A stretch of 64,000 nt of DNA from GCA-2725625 sp964574215 (GCA_964574215.1 CAZNLR010000022.1:1-64000), one strand, 5' to 3'; positions 15,487-25,822 are shown, counted from the stretch's first letter. Translations and numbers: made by a program. The notes: a model not told the origin generated them from the sequence alone.

Positions 15487-16464
15487 ATGGATGGTCTGAA
15501 ATTCCGACGTTTGGCTGTAATGCTGATAGCGTTGTTCGTGTTGGGTGCTTGTGCGGAAACGCAATTGCTGTTTCATACTGCCAAGCGCATCGGTAAAAGC
15601 ACCGAAAGCGCACCGCAACAGTCGGGCAAATACAAGATCGGCAATCCCTACAAAATCAAGGGAATCTGGTACTATCCGGCGGTAAACTACGGGTATGATA
15701 GAACGGGTATTGCTTCCTGGTATGGCCCCGGTTTTCACGGCAAGAAAACGGCTAATGGGGAAGTTTATAACCAAAATGCTTTAACGGCAGCCCACAAAAC
15801 ACTGCCGTTGCCGACCATCGTGCAGGTCACGAATTTGGATAATGGGAGGTCCATGAAACTCAGGATCAATGATCGCGGGCCTTATGCTCATGGGCGAATC
15901 ATCGACCTATCGCGACGTTCTGCGCAGATGCTGGGTGTCTTCCGTAAGGGAACCGCCCGGGTGCGCGTCCAGGTTTTGGCCGACGAAAGCCGTCAACTGG
16001 CCCAAAGACTGAAAGGACAAGCCACCTTCGCCAAAGTTGGAACGCCCATACGACAGGATATAAATGTCGCCAAACCGGGTGTCGCCAGCAATTCGTTACC
16101 GCCGCCGGCTGGGGCGCGTAACGCAAGTCCATTGCCGCAATATGCGCCGCGCAAAACCGTTGTTGCCAGCCGGGCGAGGGTCACGGATATGCCGGTCGCT
16201 CCCGATGGCATTGTTTCCGTCGCGCCGGTTTCGCAGACCAAAATGTTCGTCCAGGCCGGCGCCTTTACACGCTACGACAATGCCAACCGTGTCGCCACGC
16301 GGCTTTACGGATTCAAGAATGTAAAGATATCCTCGTATAGGGCCAATGGACGAGAGTTTTTCCGGGTCCGCGCCGGACCGATCAATACCGTCGGCGAGGC
16401 TGATTCAATATTAAATTATGTGATCAAAGCCGGCTATACCAACGCCCGCATTGTCGTAGATTGA
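15487..16464 (+). CDS. rlpA: RlpA-like lipoprotein with SPOR domain
   Basis: Septal peptidoglycan protein. The lipobox LGAC gives lipidation at C22. The double-psi beta-barrel domain (about 75-165) contains GIASWYGPGFHGKKTANGE and RINDRGPYAHGRIIDLS; the catalytic-type Asp is in INDRGP. A Pro and Ala rich linker follows, and a SPOR domain (about 250-325: MFVQAGAFTRYDNANRVA) binds naked glycan at the division site. In Pseudomonas RlpA is a lytic transglycosylase, while in E. coli that activity is missing; which applies here is not known. Cell-wall genes lie on both sides. Confidence 0.92.
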   Translation: MDGLKFRRLAVMLIALFVLGACAETQLLFHTAKRIGKSTESAPQQSGKYKIGNPYKIKGIWYYPAVNYGYDRTGIASWYGPGFHGKKTANGEVYNQNALTAAHKTLPLPTIVQVTNLDNGRSMKLRINDRGPYAHGRIIDLSRRSAQMLGVFRKGTARVRVQVLADESRQLAQRLKGQATFAKVGTPIRQDINVAKPGVASNSLPPPAGARNASPLPQYAPRKTVVASRARVTDMPVAPDGIVSVAPVSQTKMFVQAGAFTRYDNANRVATRLYGFKNVKISSYRANGREFFRVRAGPINTVGEADSILNYVIKAGYTNARIVVD

Positions 16465-16623
16465 TTTTCTCGCCCTAATTCGCCCACATTCCGCATATAG
16501 TCAGTCATTTGTCTTGGCGTAACGGCCAAGCTTTGCCATAAAATCCCGGCTGACGAATCACCGTAGACGAGACCGAGAAAGATGCCTAATAATAAGCGTT
16601 ACAATAAATGGGGAGGTAGGGCG

Positions 16624-17763
16624 ATGCCGTCCGTCGGCCGAATATCACTCGCGGTCTTTTTCTTTATTTTCATGGCCTTAACATGGCCGGCATCCGCCAT
16701 AGAATCAGCGGCCAAGCAGGCGATTTTGATCGATATGACCACCGGGACTGTATTGTTCAATAAAAACGCCGACGAGCGCATGCCGCCGTCCTCGATGAGC
16801 AAGATCATGACCATCTATAAGGTTTTCGAACGATTGCGCGATGGCCGTTTGTCACTCAACGATACCTTTGCGGTCAGCGAAAAAGCCTGGCGCAAAAAGG
16901 GATCGAAAATGTTTGTCGCGGTGAACTCCAGGGTCAAAGTGGAAGATCTGATCCGCGGCATCATCGTGCAATCGGGCAATGACGCAACCATCGTCGTCGC
17001 CGAAGGGATTGCGGGCTCGGAGGACGCTTTTGCCGACGAACTAAATGAATCGGCGCAACAGTTGGGCATGACCAATTCTCATTTCGTTAACGCCAGCGGT
17101 TGGCCGGCCGAGGGCCATGAAACCACCGCCCGCGACCTGGCAACACTTGCGGCAGCGACCATTCGGGAGTTTCCGAAGCTTTATAAATACTACGCCGAGA
17201 AAACGTTCACCTATAACGGCATCAAACAAAGCAATCGGAACCCGACCATCTACCGGAACATTGGTGCCGACGGTCTTAAGACAGGTCATACGGAGGCGGC
17301 GGGATACGGTCTCACCGCCAGCGCCATCCGCAAGGGGCGGCGGCTGATTTTGGTGGTCAACGGTCTCGCCAGTAAAAAGGCGCGGCGCACCGAATCGGAA
17401 CGACTCATCGATTGGGGATTTAGGGAATTCGGCAATTACACCCTGTTTAAAGCAGGCGAGACCGTTACCGAGGCGCAAGTGTGGATGGGCGATCTCGGAC
17501 GTATACCTCTGGTCATCGAAAAAGATCTGGTTTTGACCCTTCCGCGCAAAGCGCGACGCGGCATGAAAGTTAAAGTAAAGTATGAGGAACCGATCCCAGC
17601 ACCTTTGAAAAAAGGTGATAAATTGGCAACACTGTCCGTTGAAGTTCCCGGCGAGACGACTTTAGATGTTCCTCTCGTTGCCGGGGCCGATGTAGCCAAA
17701 CTCGGCATCGTTTCCCGCCTCGGCGCAGCCATCAAATTCATTCTTTGGGGCGAATCGGGCTGA
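16624..17763 (+). CDS. dacC: D-alanyl-D-alanine carboxypeptidase (PBP5/6 type)
   Basis: Trims the terminal D-Ala from peptidoglycan stems. A signal peptide (1-25, ASA-IE) is followed by the three penicillin-binding motifs: SMSK with S57 as nucleophile, SGN (VQSGNDAT) and KTG (LKTGHTEAAG). The C-terminal part is the beta-rich PBP5 domain, and the last 20 residues form an amphipathic anchor. I chose the ATG at 16624, which has GGGGAGGT in front; the ATG at 16582 would add 14 polar residues before the signal peptide. It is the last of the cell-wall set and runs on to tmk. Confidence 0.93.
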   Translation: MPSVGRISLAVFFFIFMALTWPASAIESAAKQAILIDMTTGTVLFNKNADERMPPSSMSKIMTIYKVFERLRDGRLSLNDTFAVSEKAWRKKGSKMFVAVNSRVKVEDLIRGIIVQSGNDATIVVAEGIAGSEDAFADELNESAQQLGMTNSHFVNASGWPAEGHETTARDLATLAAATIREFPKLYKYYAEKTFTYNGIKQSNRNPTIYRNIGADGLKTGHTEAAGYGLTASAIRKGRRLILVVNGLASKKARRTESERLIDWGFREFGNYTLFKAGETVTEAQVWMGDLGRIPLVIEKDLVLTLPRKARRGMKVKVKYEEPIPAPLKKGDKLATLSVEVPGETTLDVPLVAGADVAKLGIVSRLGAAIKFILWGESG

Positions 17764-17792
17764 AATTGAATACATCCACGTAGGCGAATTTC

Positions 17793-18434
17793 ATGGGTAA
17801 ATTTATCAGCTTTGAAGGCGGCGAAGGGAGCGGTAAATCCACCCAGGTTAAAATGTTGGCGGACGCCATGAATGCGGCAGGGTTGGATGTTCTGCTGACC
17901 CGGGAACCGGGCGGGGCGGAAGGCGCCGAAGAAATCCGTAAATTGCTGGTCGAAGGTGAACCTGATCGATGGGACGCCGTAACCGAGACACTCCTCCATT
18001 TTGCCGCCCGGCGTGATCATATGGAAAAGACGGTACGACCCGCGTTGGCGGCCGGACGCTTCGTGATCTCTGACCGGTTTGCTGATTCGACATTTGCCTA
18101 TCAAGGATTTGGCCATGGAGTCGCTGAGGAGTTCATCCGGGCGCTTTACAAATTTACCGTCGGTGAGAACGGTCCCGACCTGACCGTAATTCTGGATTTA
18201 CCGGTGGAAGAAGGGCTTGATCGAGCCGGAAAAAGGGCTTTGGACGAGGGCAACGGCGAGGACCGCTATGAGCGGATGGACGTTGAATTTCACGAAAAGC
18301 TAAGAGAAGGGTTTTTGGAAATTGCCCGGCGGGACCCGGATCGCTGCGCGGTCGTCTACGCTGGACGGTCGATTGATGATTTACATCAAATAATTATGGA
18401 AACGGTAGCGAGCCGTCTCGAATTAAAGTTATGA
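17793..18434 (+). CDS. tmk: Thymidylate kinase
   Basis: Phosphorylates dTMP to dTDP. The P-loop GGEGSGKS is at residues 9-16, the dTMP-binding segment LLTREPGG near 35, and SDRFADSTFAYQG (about 90-102) holds the DR(Y/F) motif. The lid region is around 150. At 213 residues its length is standard. It overlaps holB by 4 bases (ATGA), a very common pairing in proteobacteria, and follows the carboxypeptidase gene by 29 bases, as in many alphaproteobacteria. Confidence 0.96.
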   Translation: MGKFISFEGGEGSGKSTQVKMLADAMNAAGLDVLLTREPGGAEGAEEIRKLLVEGEPDRWDAVTETLLHFAARRDHMEKTVRPALAAGRFVISDRFADSTFAYQGFGHGVAEEFIRALYKFTVGENGPDLTVILDLPVEEGLDRAGKRALDEGNGEDRYERMDVEFHEKLREGFLEIARRDPDRCAVVYAGRSIDDLHQIIMETVASRLELKL

Positions 18435-19495
18435 ACCAGGACACAGACGAACAAGGCCCGCCGCTGCCCCGTGAGAATCCTGATTTGGAAGGTCAAGCTG
18501 AGGCGGAAAGTCAGTTTCTGGGCGCTTTCAACGCCGGCAAACTGCCCCATGCCTGGCTTTTGTGCGGTCCCAAAGGGGTCGGCATCGCCCGGTTCGTAAT
18601 GTCCCAAGCCCCTGCCGATGAGCCGGCGGGACCCGGTCTTTTCGGCGATGATCTGCCCGCGTCCGATCCAACCAGTCTTTACACCAATCCGGAATCGCCT
18701 TTGTTCAGGCGGGTTTCAGCGGGAGCTCATGCTGACTTTCTTTTCATCGAAAGAAGCGTTGACGAAAAAACCGGAAAGCGGCGTAAGGAAATTAGGGTAG
18801 ACGAAGTCAGGGAGATCGGCTCTTTCCTGTCCATGACTCCGGCTGAGGGCGGTTGGCGGGCCGTCGTTATCGACAGCGCCGATGAAATGAATGCCAACGC
18901 CGCCAATGCCGTCCTCAAAGTACTCGAGGAACCGCCGAAAAAGGCACTTTTACTGCTGGTCAGTCACAATCCGGGCCGATTGCTGCCCACCATCCGGTCA
19001 CGCTGCCGCCGGCTTATGCTGCATCCGTTGGAGCAAAACGTCATTACCCAACTGCTAAATCGCTTTGCCCCGGAAGTGAATGAAGTCGATGCCGCCGATT
19101 TGGCCGAGTTGGCGGACGGCAGCGTCGGTCGCGCCATTCAATTGGCGGAGGAGGGTGGCTTGGAACTTTACCGGGATATCAACGAACTGCTGGCTGAACT
19201 GCCGGTACTGGACATCCCGGGGGTACACAAATTGGGTGATAAGCTGGCCCGCGACAAAACCGGTGACGCCTTTGAACAATCTGCCGAGATGCTCAATCGG
19301 TGGCTGGTGGAACGTATCAAGGCCAACGCGCTCTCCATTAACGCCGGAAATCCGGTTCCGAGCGGGCTTGATCCTTGGATTGAGGTGTGGGAAAAGACTA
19401 GCCGTTTGTTTCAGCAAGCTAACGGTTTGAACTTGGACCGCAAACAGGTCATTCTCAACACTTTCCTGTCGATCGAGGCGGCGGCTCAGTCATAG
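18431..19495 (+). CDS. holB: DNA polymerase III subunit delta prime
   Basis: Clamp-loader subunit of the replicative polymerase. The AAA+ fold is seen with LPHAWLLCGPKGVGIARF near 37-54, a modified and probably non-hydrolysing P-loop. VVIDSADEMNANAANAVLKVLEEPP is the conserved central block, and the sensor-1 area HNPGRLLPTIRSRCRRL follows. At 354 residues it is typical for alphaproteobacteria. It overlaps tmk by 4 bases and precedes metG by 44 bases, forming the usual tmk-holB-metG-tatD series, although here tatD is some 10 kb away. Confidence 0.93.
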   Translation: MNQDTDEQGPPLPRENPDLEGQAEAESQFLGAFNAGKLPHAWLLCGPKGVGIARFVMSQAPADEPAGPGLFGDDLPASDPTSLYTNPESPLFRRVSAGAHADFLFIERSVDEKTGKRRKEIRVDEVREIGSFLSMTPAEGGWRAVVIDSADEMNANAANAVLKVLEEPPKKALLLLVSHNPGRLLPTIRSRCRRLMLHPLEQNVITQLLNRFAPEVNEVDAADLAELADGSVGRAIQLAEEGGLELYRDINELLAELPVLDIPGVHKLGDKLARDKTGDAFEQSAEMLNRWLVERIKANALSINAGNPVPSGLDPWIEVWEKTSRLFQQANGLNLDRKQVILNTFLSIEAAAQS

Positions 19496-19539
19496 AAATA
19501 AAGTCCTGATCCACTATTAACTTTTCCGGAGTTTCGGGT

Positions 19540-21093
19540 TTGTCCACAGATAACACCTATTACGTTACGACGCCCATTTACTATGTGAACGACGCGCCCC
19601 ATATCGGGCACGCCTACACGACGCTGGCGTGCGACGTATTGGCCCGTTTCAAGCGTTTGGACGGCTACGATGTGAAGTTTCTGACGGGTACCGACGAGCA
19701 CGGTCAAAAAGTCGAGAAATCGGCCAAAGAGGCAGGGATTGATCCTCAATCCTTTACCGATAAGGTGTCGCAGAATTTTCGAGATCTCGCCGTAACCATG
19801 AATTTTACCAACGATGATTTCATCCGCACCACCGAAGCACGCCATAAAAAATCCGTTCAGGATATCTGGCGGCGGTTGCTGGATAACGGTGAAATATATC
19901 TGGACAAATATGCCGGTTGGTACTCGGTCCGCGATGAAGCCTTTTACGGTGAAGATGAACTGACCAAGGACGCAGATGGTAACCGAATTGCGCCGTCGGG
20001 CGCCGAAGTGGAATGGGTGGAGGAGCCCAGTTATTTTTTCAAGCTGTCCGAATGGCAAGACAGACTGCTGGAATATTACGACAAAGATCCCAATTGCATC
20101 TTGCCGAAAACCCGGCGTAACGAAGTCGTCAGCTTCGTCAGCGGCGGTTTGCTTGATCTTTCGGTCTCCCGTACGTCTTTTAATTGGGGTGTGCCGGTGC
20201 CGGGGGATGATGATCATATCATGTATGTATGGTTGGATGCCTTGACCAATTATATCACCGCCGTCGGCTATCCCGACACGGATCATGCGGAATATCAGAA
20301 GTACTGGCCTGCTGATGTTCACATGGTCGGTAAGGATATATTGCGATTTCATGCCGTCTATTGGCCGGCTTTTTTGATGGCTGCCGGGCTCGAACCGCCG
20401 AAGCGGATTTTCGCCCATGGTTGGTGGACCAACGAAGGAGAAAAAATATCCAAATCCCTCGGCAATGTTATTGATCCGCACCAGTTGATCGAAACGTTTG
20501 GCCTCGACTCCGTACGCTATTTCCTGCTCCGGGAAGTTCCGTTCGGCAACGACGGAGATTTTTCCCGAAGCGCCATGGTGCAGCGCATGAACGGCGAGCT
20601 GGCCAATGATTTCGGGAACTTGGCCCAACGGGTCCTCTCTATGATCAACAAGAACTGCGATGCCAAAGTCCCTGAGCCCGGAGAGTTTACGGCGGAGGAC
20701 ACCGAGCTTTTGAGCGCTGCCGAAGGATTATTGGCGTCGGTTCGGGATAATTTGGACGTTCAGGCATTCCACACGGCATTGGAAGCGATTTGGTCGGTGA
20801 TCCGCGCCGCTAACGCCTATATCGACCGTCAAGCGCCGTGGACTCTCAAGAAAGAGGACCCGGCCAGAATGGCGACGGTTTTGTATGTATTGGCGGATTC
20901 CATCCGTCAGTTGGCCCTTTTGACGCAGCCTTTTGTGCCGGACGCCGCCGGCGCCATGCTCGATCAGGTGGCCGTCGATCCCGCCGCCCGAAATTTCGCC
21001 GCCATGGGCGAGGCCGGCAGATTGGTGCCGGGTACCGTGCTACCGAAACCGGAAGGTGTGTTCCCACGGTTCGTGGAAGAGGAAGTCGCTTAG
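19540..21093 (+). CDS. metG: Methionyl-tRNA synthetase
   Basis: Class I aminoacyl-tRNA synthetase that charges methionine. HIGH is at residues 21-24 (DAPHIGHAYT) and the KMSKS equivalent is KISKS at about 301-305. At 517 residues it has no C-terminal dimerisation domain and no four-Cys zinc knuckle, as in the short MetG form common in alphaproteobacteria. Translation starts at TTG, with GGAG nine bases upstream; no in-frame ATG fits the family N-terminus. It follows holB. A gap of 173 bases separates it from the next gene. Confidence 0.95.
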   Translation: MSTDNTYYVTTPIYYVNDAPHIGHAYTTLACDVLARFKRLDGYDVKFLTGTDEHGQKVEKSAKEAGIDPQSFTDKVSQNFRDLAVTMNFTNDDFIRTTEARHKKSVQDIWRRLLDNGEIYLDKYAGWYSVRDEAFYGEDELTKDADGNRIAPSGAEVEWVEEPSYFFKLSEWQDRLLEYYDKDPNCILPKTRRNEVVSFVSGGLLDLSVSRTSFNWGVPVPGDDDHIMYVWLDALTNYITAVGYPDTDHAEYQKYWPADVHMVGKDILRFHAVYWPAFLMAAGLEPPKRIFAHGWWTNEGEKISKSLGNVIDPHQLIETFGLDSVRYFLLREVPFGNDGDFSRSAMVQRMNGELANDFGNLAQRVLSMINKNCDAKVPEPGEFTAEDTELLSAAEGLLASVRDNLDVQAFHTALEAIWSVIRAANAYIDRQAPWTLKKEDPARMATVLYVLADSIRQLALLTQPFVPDAAGAMLDQVAVDPAARNFAAMGEAGRLVPGTVLPKPEGVFPRFVEEEVA

Positions 21094-21266
21094 CCTTCTA
21101 ACAATTCCATTATTTGGAACTTTAAGGGCAATTTGCGATTTGAGCTCACTTATTTTCTGGATAATCAAAAGCCCCTTACCCTATACTGCACCCAAGTTGG
21201 CTTAATTATGGGGGATAGCCCCTGAACCAACCATGCCAACGATCGATATAAAAGGGAGACATTCTA

Positions 21267-22280
21267 ATGAAATTACGTAAAGCCATTTCTTTTGCTCTTG
21301 TCGTGGGTGCAGCCGGCGCTTTTGCTGTTTCCGGCGCTACCAACGCCAATGCGAAAATGAAAAGTATCACCATCGGTTCTAATCCTGCCGGTTCCACCTA
21401 TTTCTTGCTGGCTGGCGGTTTCGCTAAATTATTTCAGGAAAAACTCAAAGTTCGCGCGACGGCGCAACCCCATGCGGGATCATCGGTTTATTTGCCCTTG
21501 ATGGATAAAGGCGAAATTACTCTTGGTCTCAACTCAAGCCTCGATTCCGGCATGGCTTGGGTTGGACGGGCGCCTTACAAAAACCCCATGAAAAAAGTCC
21601 GCTCCATCGGACGCATTTGGATTCTGCCGTATGCCTATATGGTCAAGGAAAGTTCCGGCATGAAAACCATTGCCGATCTGAAAGGCAAAAAGGTCGTCGT
21701 CGCCTACAAGACCAACGTTTCCCTGGGACAAACCAATAGAACCCTACTGGCCACCGCAGGCTTAAAGGAAAGTGACGTGGTGTCGGTTGTCGGCGGCGGT
21801 GTCGTCTCCGCCCTCAATTCGGTAGTCGAAGGCCGGGTCGATGCGACCACGGTTGCCGTCATCATGCCGCAAATGCGCAAAGCCCATGCCGCCGTTCCCG
21901 GCGGGTTGAGGATTCTTTCCATCGGTCCGAAGGCGAGCGATGATTTTCTCAAAAACGGGATGCCCGGCCTTTACACCTATACCATGAAAGCCAACAAACG
22001 GTATGGCTATGTCAAAGGCGACACCTCGATTGCCGCATTCGACACCTATCTCAACGCCGGCACGACGGTGGGCGATGAAGACGCTTACAATCTGGCAAAA
22101 ACCATGCATCAGAACTGGAAAAAGATGCAAAAAGATTATCCGCCTCTGCGGGGCGTCAAAGCCAAACAGCTGGTGCCTTCCAACAATCCCATTCCGTTCC
22201 ATCCGGGCGCCGCTAAATATTACAAGGAAGCGGGTCTGTGGACGGACGCTAATGAGAAGCAAGACGCGGGCCGCCGGTAA
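21267..22280 (+). CDS. TAXI family TRAP transporter solute-binding protein
   Basis: Periplasmic ligand-binding subunit of a TRAP transporter. A signal peptide (about 1-29, ending NANA-KMKS) precedes the mature domain. TAXI marks are ITIGSNPAGSTYFLLAGGFAKL and the later DLKGKKVVVAYKTN and GVVSALNSVVEGRVDA blocks. TAXI proteins bind dicarboxylates, glutamate or other organic acids; the ligand here cannot be read. AAAGGGAG lies before the ATG. The fused permease gene follows 59 bases later, completing a TAXI-TRAP system. Confidence 0.92.
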   Translation: MKLRKAISFALVVGAAGAFAVSGATNANAKMKSITIGSNPAGSTYFLLAGGFAKLFQEKLKVRATAQPHAGSSVYLPLMDKGEITLGLNSSLDSGMAWVGRAPYKNPMKKVRSIGRIWILPYAYMVKESSGMKTIADLKGKKVVVAYKTNVSLGQTNRTLLATAGLKESDVVSVVGGGVVSALNSVVEGRVDATTVAVIMPQMRKAHAAVPGGLRILSIGPKASDDFLKNGMPGLYTYTMKANKRYGYVKGDTSIAAFDTYLNAGTTVGDEDAYNLAKTMHQNWKKMQKDYPPLRGVKAKQLVPSNNPIPFHPGAAKYYKEAGLWTDANEKQDAGRR

Positions 22281-22339
22281 TCGTCCGGTCTGAGATCAAA
22301 AAGTAAGCAAGTTGGCGCGTAAGGGCCGGGTTTAAACGC

Positions 22340-24226
22340 ATGGAACGTTCTACGTTTTTGCTCTTACGCGCCAGTCTTGGCCTCATCACGATCGTCGGCG
22401 TCAGCTGGATACTGAATATCCCCTTTTATTTAGGTTTCGCGCTGACCTTTCAGGAAGTCGTGGTGGTGCTGTTGGGTCTGGCCTCTGCTGCGGCATTTCT
22501 TAAATATCCCTACGGTAAAAAGTCCGGCCTTCTGGAAATCGTATTAGCGATCCTCGTTTTCGGCTCCTGGTACTGGATGTCGTGGAATTTCGAGGATTGG
22601 ATGGTCCGCATGGCCGACCGTACGCCGGATATGTGGGGGCCCGGTGTCGTCGCAATCGTATTGATGATGGAAGCCATGCGCAAAGCGGCCGGCGGCATCA
22701 TCACTGGTCTGGTCTGGGTAATTATCGCCTACGCCTTTTTGGGCGATCACATGCCCGGCGTCTTGGAAGCGGAAGTCTTTCCGCCGACCAAGGTCGTCCT
22801 GTTCCTTTACGCCGATAACAACGGTATTCCCGGACTGGTTCTGCGGGTCATCGCTCAGCTGGTGCTGGCGTTCATCCTGTTTGGGAAACTACTTGATATC
22901 AGCGGCGGCGCTGCATTTTTCAACGATCTGGCCATGGGGTGGATGGGCCATCGCCGGGGCGGCCCGGCCAAAGTGTCCGTGGTGGCGTCGTCGGCTTTCG
23001 GCACCATTTCCGGGTCGACGGTCGGCAACATCATGTCGACCGGGATCGTCACCATCCCGCTGATGAAGAAATTCGGTTTCAAGCCGAAATACGCCGCCGC
23101 CATCGAAGCCGTCGCCTCCAACGGCGGCCAGATTGCACCGCCGGTGATGGGTGCAACCGCCTTTATTATCGCCGAGTTTCTGGAAGTTCCGTATCAGGAT
23201 GTGGTCATCGCCGCCGCATTGCCGGCTGCCCTTTATTTCATGGTGCTGTTCCTGCAAGTGGACGCCATCGCCGCCCGTTTCGGCTTGAAGGGTATGGCGA
23301 AAGAAGAACTTCCCAAATCGGGTGCGGTATTCCTGGCCGGCTGGGTGTATATCTTCCCCATCGGTGTACTGTTGTATTTCCTCTTTTACCTCGGTTTCAA
23401 TCCGGGACTGTCGGCCATGTACGCCACCGGCGCGCTGCTGGCGCTGATGATCATCAAAAACCGGGCGCTGCCGAGCCTCAAAAACCTGTCGGACTTTGTC
23501 TTCGGCGGCGGCGAGAACCTGGTGCCGCTTATATTGATCGGCGGGGCTGCGGGCGTGGTGATCGGCGTCTTGAACGCAACCGGGCTGGCTTTTCAATTGT
23601 CATTGATCCTAACGGCCCTGGGTAAAAGCGCGGGCATTTTCGTCATGCTGCTGTTAACCGCGGTGATCGCCATCATTCTCGGTATGGGAATGCCGACGGC
23701 GGCGGTATATATCGTCCTGGTGACGGTGATCGCCCCGGCGCTGATCGACATGGGGTTGCAGCCCATGGCGGCCCATCTGTTCCTCTTTTACTTTGGCCTG
23801 CTCAGCATGCTGACGCCGCCTGTCGCCGTGGCCAGCATGGTGGCCGCCGGTATGGCCGGCAGCGATATGTGGCGGACCGGACTGGTGGGCATGCAACTGG
23901 CGGCCCCGGCCTATTTGTTGCCGTTCCTGTGGGCGTTCAATCCGGCAATCATCTCACAAGGCACGCCCATGGCCATCGCTTTCGCCATATTCTCCACGTT
24001 GGTCGCGGGCTGGATGCTGGCCGTGGCGCTGCCCAGCTTTATCGGTGACGCCAAAGAGAAACTTTTCGGCCTGCTGCTGCTGGTAGCGACCGCTTTTGTC
24101 GGTGGCTCCACGGTCTGGTTCGGCCAGGAATCTATGATGGTAATAATTGTTTCCGTTATCGGCGCCGGTTTATTATATTTCAACCGGTTGATGACCAAGA
24201 AAAGCGAGGCCGCCCCGGCGACATAA
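22340..24226 (+). CDS. TRAP transporter fused permease (4TM/12TM)
   Basis: Inner-membrane permease of 628 residues. The small (DctQ-like, four-helix) and large (DctM-like, twelve-helix) subunits are joined, which is the rule for TAXI systems. DctM marks include VSVVASSAFGTISGSTVGNIMSTG, split here over about residues 213-236, then ASNGGQIAPPVMGATAFI and the second-half GMGMPTAAVYI and LTPPVAVAS segments. Transport would be driven by an ion gradient. It is followed by an acyl-CoA ligase gene 54 bases on, suggesting that the imported acid is activated to its CoA ester. Confidence 0.93.
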   Translation: MERSTFLLLRASLGLITIVGVSWILNIPFYLGFALTFQEVVVVLLGLASAAAFLKYPYGKKSGLLEIVLAILVFGSWYWMSWNFEDWMVRMADRTPDMWGPGVVAIVLMMEAMRKAAGGIITGLVWVIIAYAFLGDHMPGVLEAEVFPPTKVVLFLYADNNGIPGLVLRVIAQLVLAFILFGKLLDISGGAAFFNDLAMGWMGHRRGGPAKVSVVASSAFGTISGSTVGNIMSTGIVTIPLMKKFGFKPKYAAAIEAVASNGGQIAPPVMGATAFIIAEFLEVPYQDVVIAAALPAALYFMVLFLQVDAIAARFGLKGMAKEELPKSGAVFLAGWVYIFPIGVLLYFLFYLGFNPGLSAMYATGALLALMIIKNRALPSLKNLSDFVFGGGENLVPLILIGGAAGVVIGVLNATGLAFQLSLILTALGKSAGIFVMLLLTAVIAIILGMGMPTAAVYIVLVTVIAPALIDMGLQPMAAHLFLFYFGLLSMLTPPVAVASMVAAGMAGSDMWRTGLVGMQLAAPAYLLPFLWAFNPAIISQGTPMAIAFAIFSTLVAGWMLAVALPSFIGDAKEKLFGLLLLVATAFVGGSTVWFGQESMMVIIVSVIGAGLLYFNRLMTKKSEAAPAT

Positions 24227-24280
24227 TCAGGCGGCTAAAAATAATCTGCGAACAGGGCAGAGGGCCAGAAGGGGGATATT

Positions 24281-25822
24281 ATGAAATCCAATATCCAATT
24301 GCGGGATGATGTACCCGTTTATCCGACCATTATTCACGCCGTAAAGGCGGCGGCGGAAATCGCGCCCGACCGGGACGCTTTCATTTGCGAAGACACGCGG
24401 GTGACATACGCGCAATATGTGCGCGCCGTCGGTGGCTTGGCCCATCGCCTGCAAGAGATGGGCGCCAAGGGCGGGCGGGTTGCCATCGTCATGGGCAACT
24501 CGGTGGAGACATCTGTCGCAGCCATGGGCGGTATGGCGGCGGGTGCGCAGATCGCGCTCCTCAATCCCATGTATACCGATCACGAACTGGCGCCCCTGCT
24601 GGAAGATGTGGACCCGGTCGCCATAATTTGTATCCCGCCGTTTAAGGACCGGATAGACGAGCACGCCAAGAAACTGGGTGTCGACAACGTGATTGTCATG
24701 GGGGTAGGGGACTACGCCCTGGACGCCTGGATCAACGACGAGTCGCTGTGTCTGCCCGAACCTCTGCCCAAGCCAGAAGACAAATCGGCCATGTTCTTCA
24801 CCGGCGGCACAACGGGGTTACCGAAAGGCGCGGAACACACCCACGATATGATGGAACTGTTCTGCCGCGTCATCGGCACCTTGTGGCAATTGGAGTTCGA
24901 TGCGGAGCGTATTCTGTCGGTGGCGCCCATTTTCCACATCTGGGGCCATCACTTCGTTAACATCATGCCCATCTATGTACGGGCGACCACGGTGATCATA
25001 CCCATGTACAAGCCCGATGACGTTCTGGCGGCTTTTGAAGATCACAAAATTACGGTATTCGCGGGCGGTCCACCGGTGATTTACATGGGTCTGCTGGCCA
25101 GTGAAAAACTGGCCAGCACGGATTTCTCGGCCCTCAAATATTGCCTGTCCGGCGGCGCGGCCTGTTCCGAATACCTTCTCAAAACCTGGGAGGAAAAATC
25201 CGGCTGTCCCATTTTGGAAGGCGGCGGCATGTCGGAAGGCGCGCCGGTCGGCTGTAACCCGACCCATGGCGAACGCAAATTGCTGTCCATCGGCCCCATC
25301 CCGCCGGTCACCGAAATCGAGATCGTCGATCTGGAGAACGGCCAAGACGTCATGCCCACGGGCGAGCGGGGAGAGGTCCGGATCAAGGCGGATACCTTTA
25401 CCAGCAGTTACCGTAACCGCCCGGAAGAAACGGCCGAAACCGTTCGCGACGGCTGGCTCTACACGGGCGATATCGGTTATCTGGACGAGGAGGGCTATAT
25501 CTATTTGGTGGACCGCAAGAAGGAACTGATTATCGTCGGCGGTTACAACGTCTATCCCCGCGAAATCGACGAACTCCTCCTGAGCCACGACGCCATCCGC
25601 GAAGCCGCCGCCGTCGCCCACCCCGACGACTTCTCCGGCGAGGTGGTCAAAGCCTGCATCTCCCTGGTGCCGGGTTCGGAGATCACGGAACAAGACGTCA
25701 TCGACTACTGCGCCGAACGATTGGTGAAGTACAAAGTGCCTAAGGTAGTGGAGATTTTGGACGAACTGCCGAAGACCGGACCGGCCAAGATCGATAAGTT
25801 GAAGCTGAGGGGGTTGCGGTAG
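24281..25822 (+). CDS. Acyl-CoA synthetase, AMP-forming
   Basis: Adenylate-forming ligase that makes an acyl-CoA from a free acid, ATP and CoA. The P-loop-like FFTGGTTGLPKG is at about 170-181, GGGMSEGAP is the A5 motif, and GWLYTGDIGYLDEEGY then VDRKKELIIVGGYNVYPREID gives the A7-A8 hinge. The catalytic lysine is in KTGPAKI near the C-terminus. At 513 residues it is like medium and long-chain or aromatic acid ligases. Its place behind the TAXI-TRAP transporter suggests it acts on the transported acid; this is inference. Confidence 0.9.
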   Translation: MKSNIQLRDDVPVYPTIIHAVKAAAEIAPDRDAFICEDTRVTYAQYVRAVGGLAHRLQEMGAKGGRVAIVMGNSVETSVAAMGGMAAGAQIALLNPMYTDHELAPLLEDVDPVAIICIPPFKDRIDEHAKKLGVDNVIVMGVGDYALDAWINDESLCLPEPLPKPEDKSAMFFTGGTTGLPKGAEHTHDMMELFCRVIGTLWQLEFDAERILSVAPIFHIWGHHFVNIMPIYVRATTVIIPMYKPDDVLAAFEDHKITVFAGGPPVIYMGLLASEKLASTDFSALKYCLSGGAACSEYLLKTWEEKSGCPILEGGGMSEGAPVGCNPTHGERKLLSIGPIPPVTEIEIVDLENGQDVMPTGERGEVRIKADTFTSSYRNRPEETAETVRDGWLYTGDIGYLDEEGYIYLVDRKKELIIVGGYNVYPREIDELLLSHDAIREAAAVAHPDDFSGEVVKACISLVPGSEITEQDVIDYCAERLVKYKVPKVVEILDELPKTGPAKIDKLKLRGLR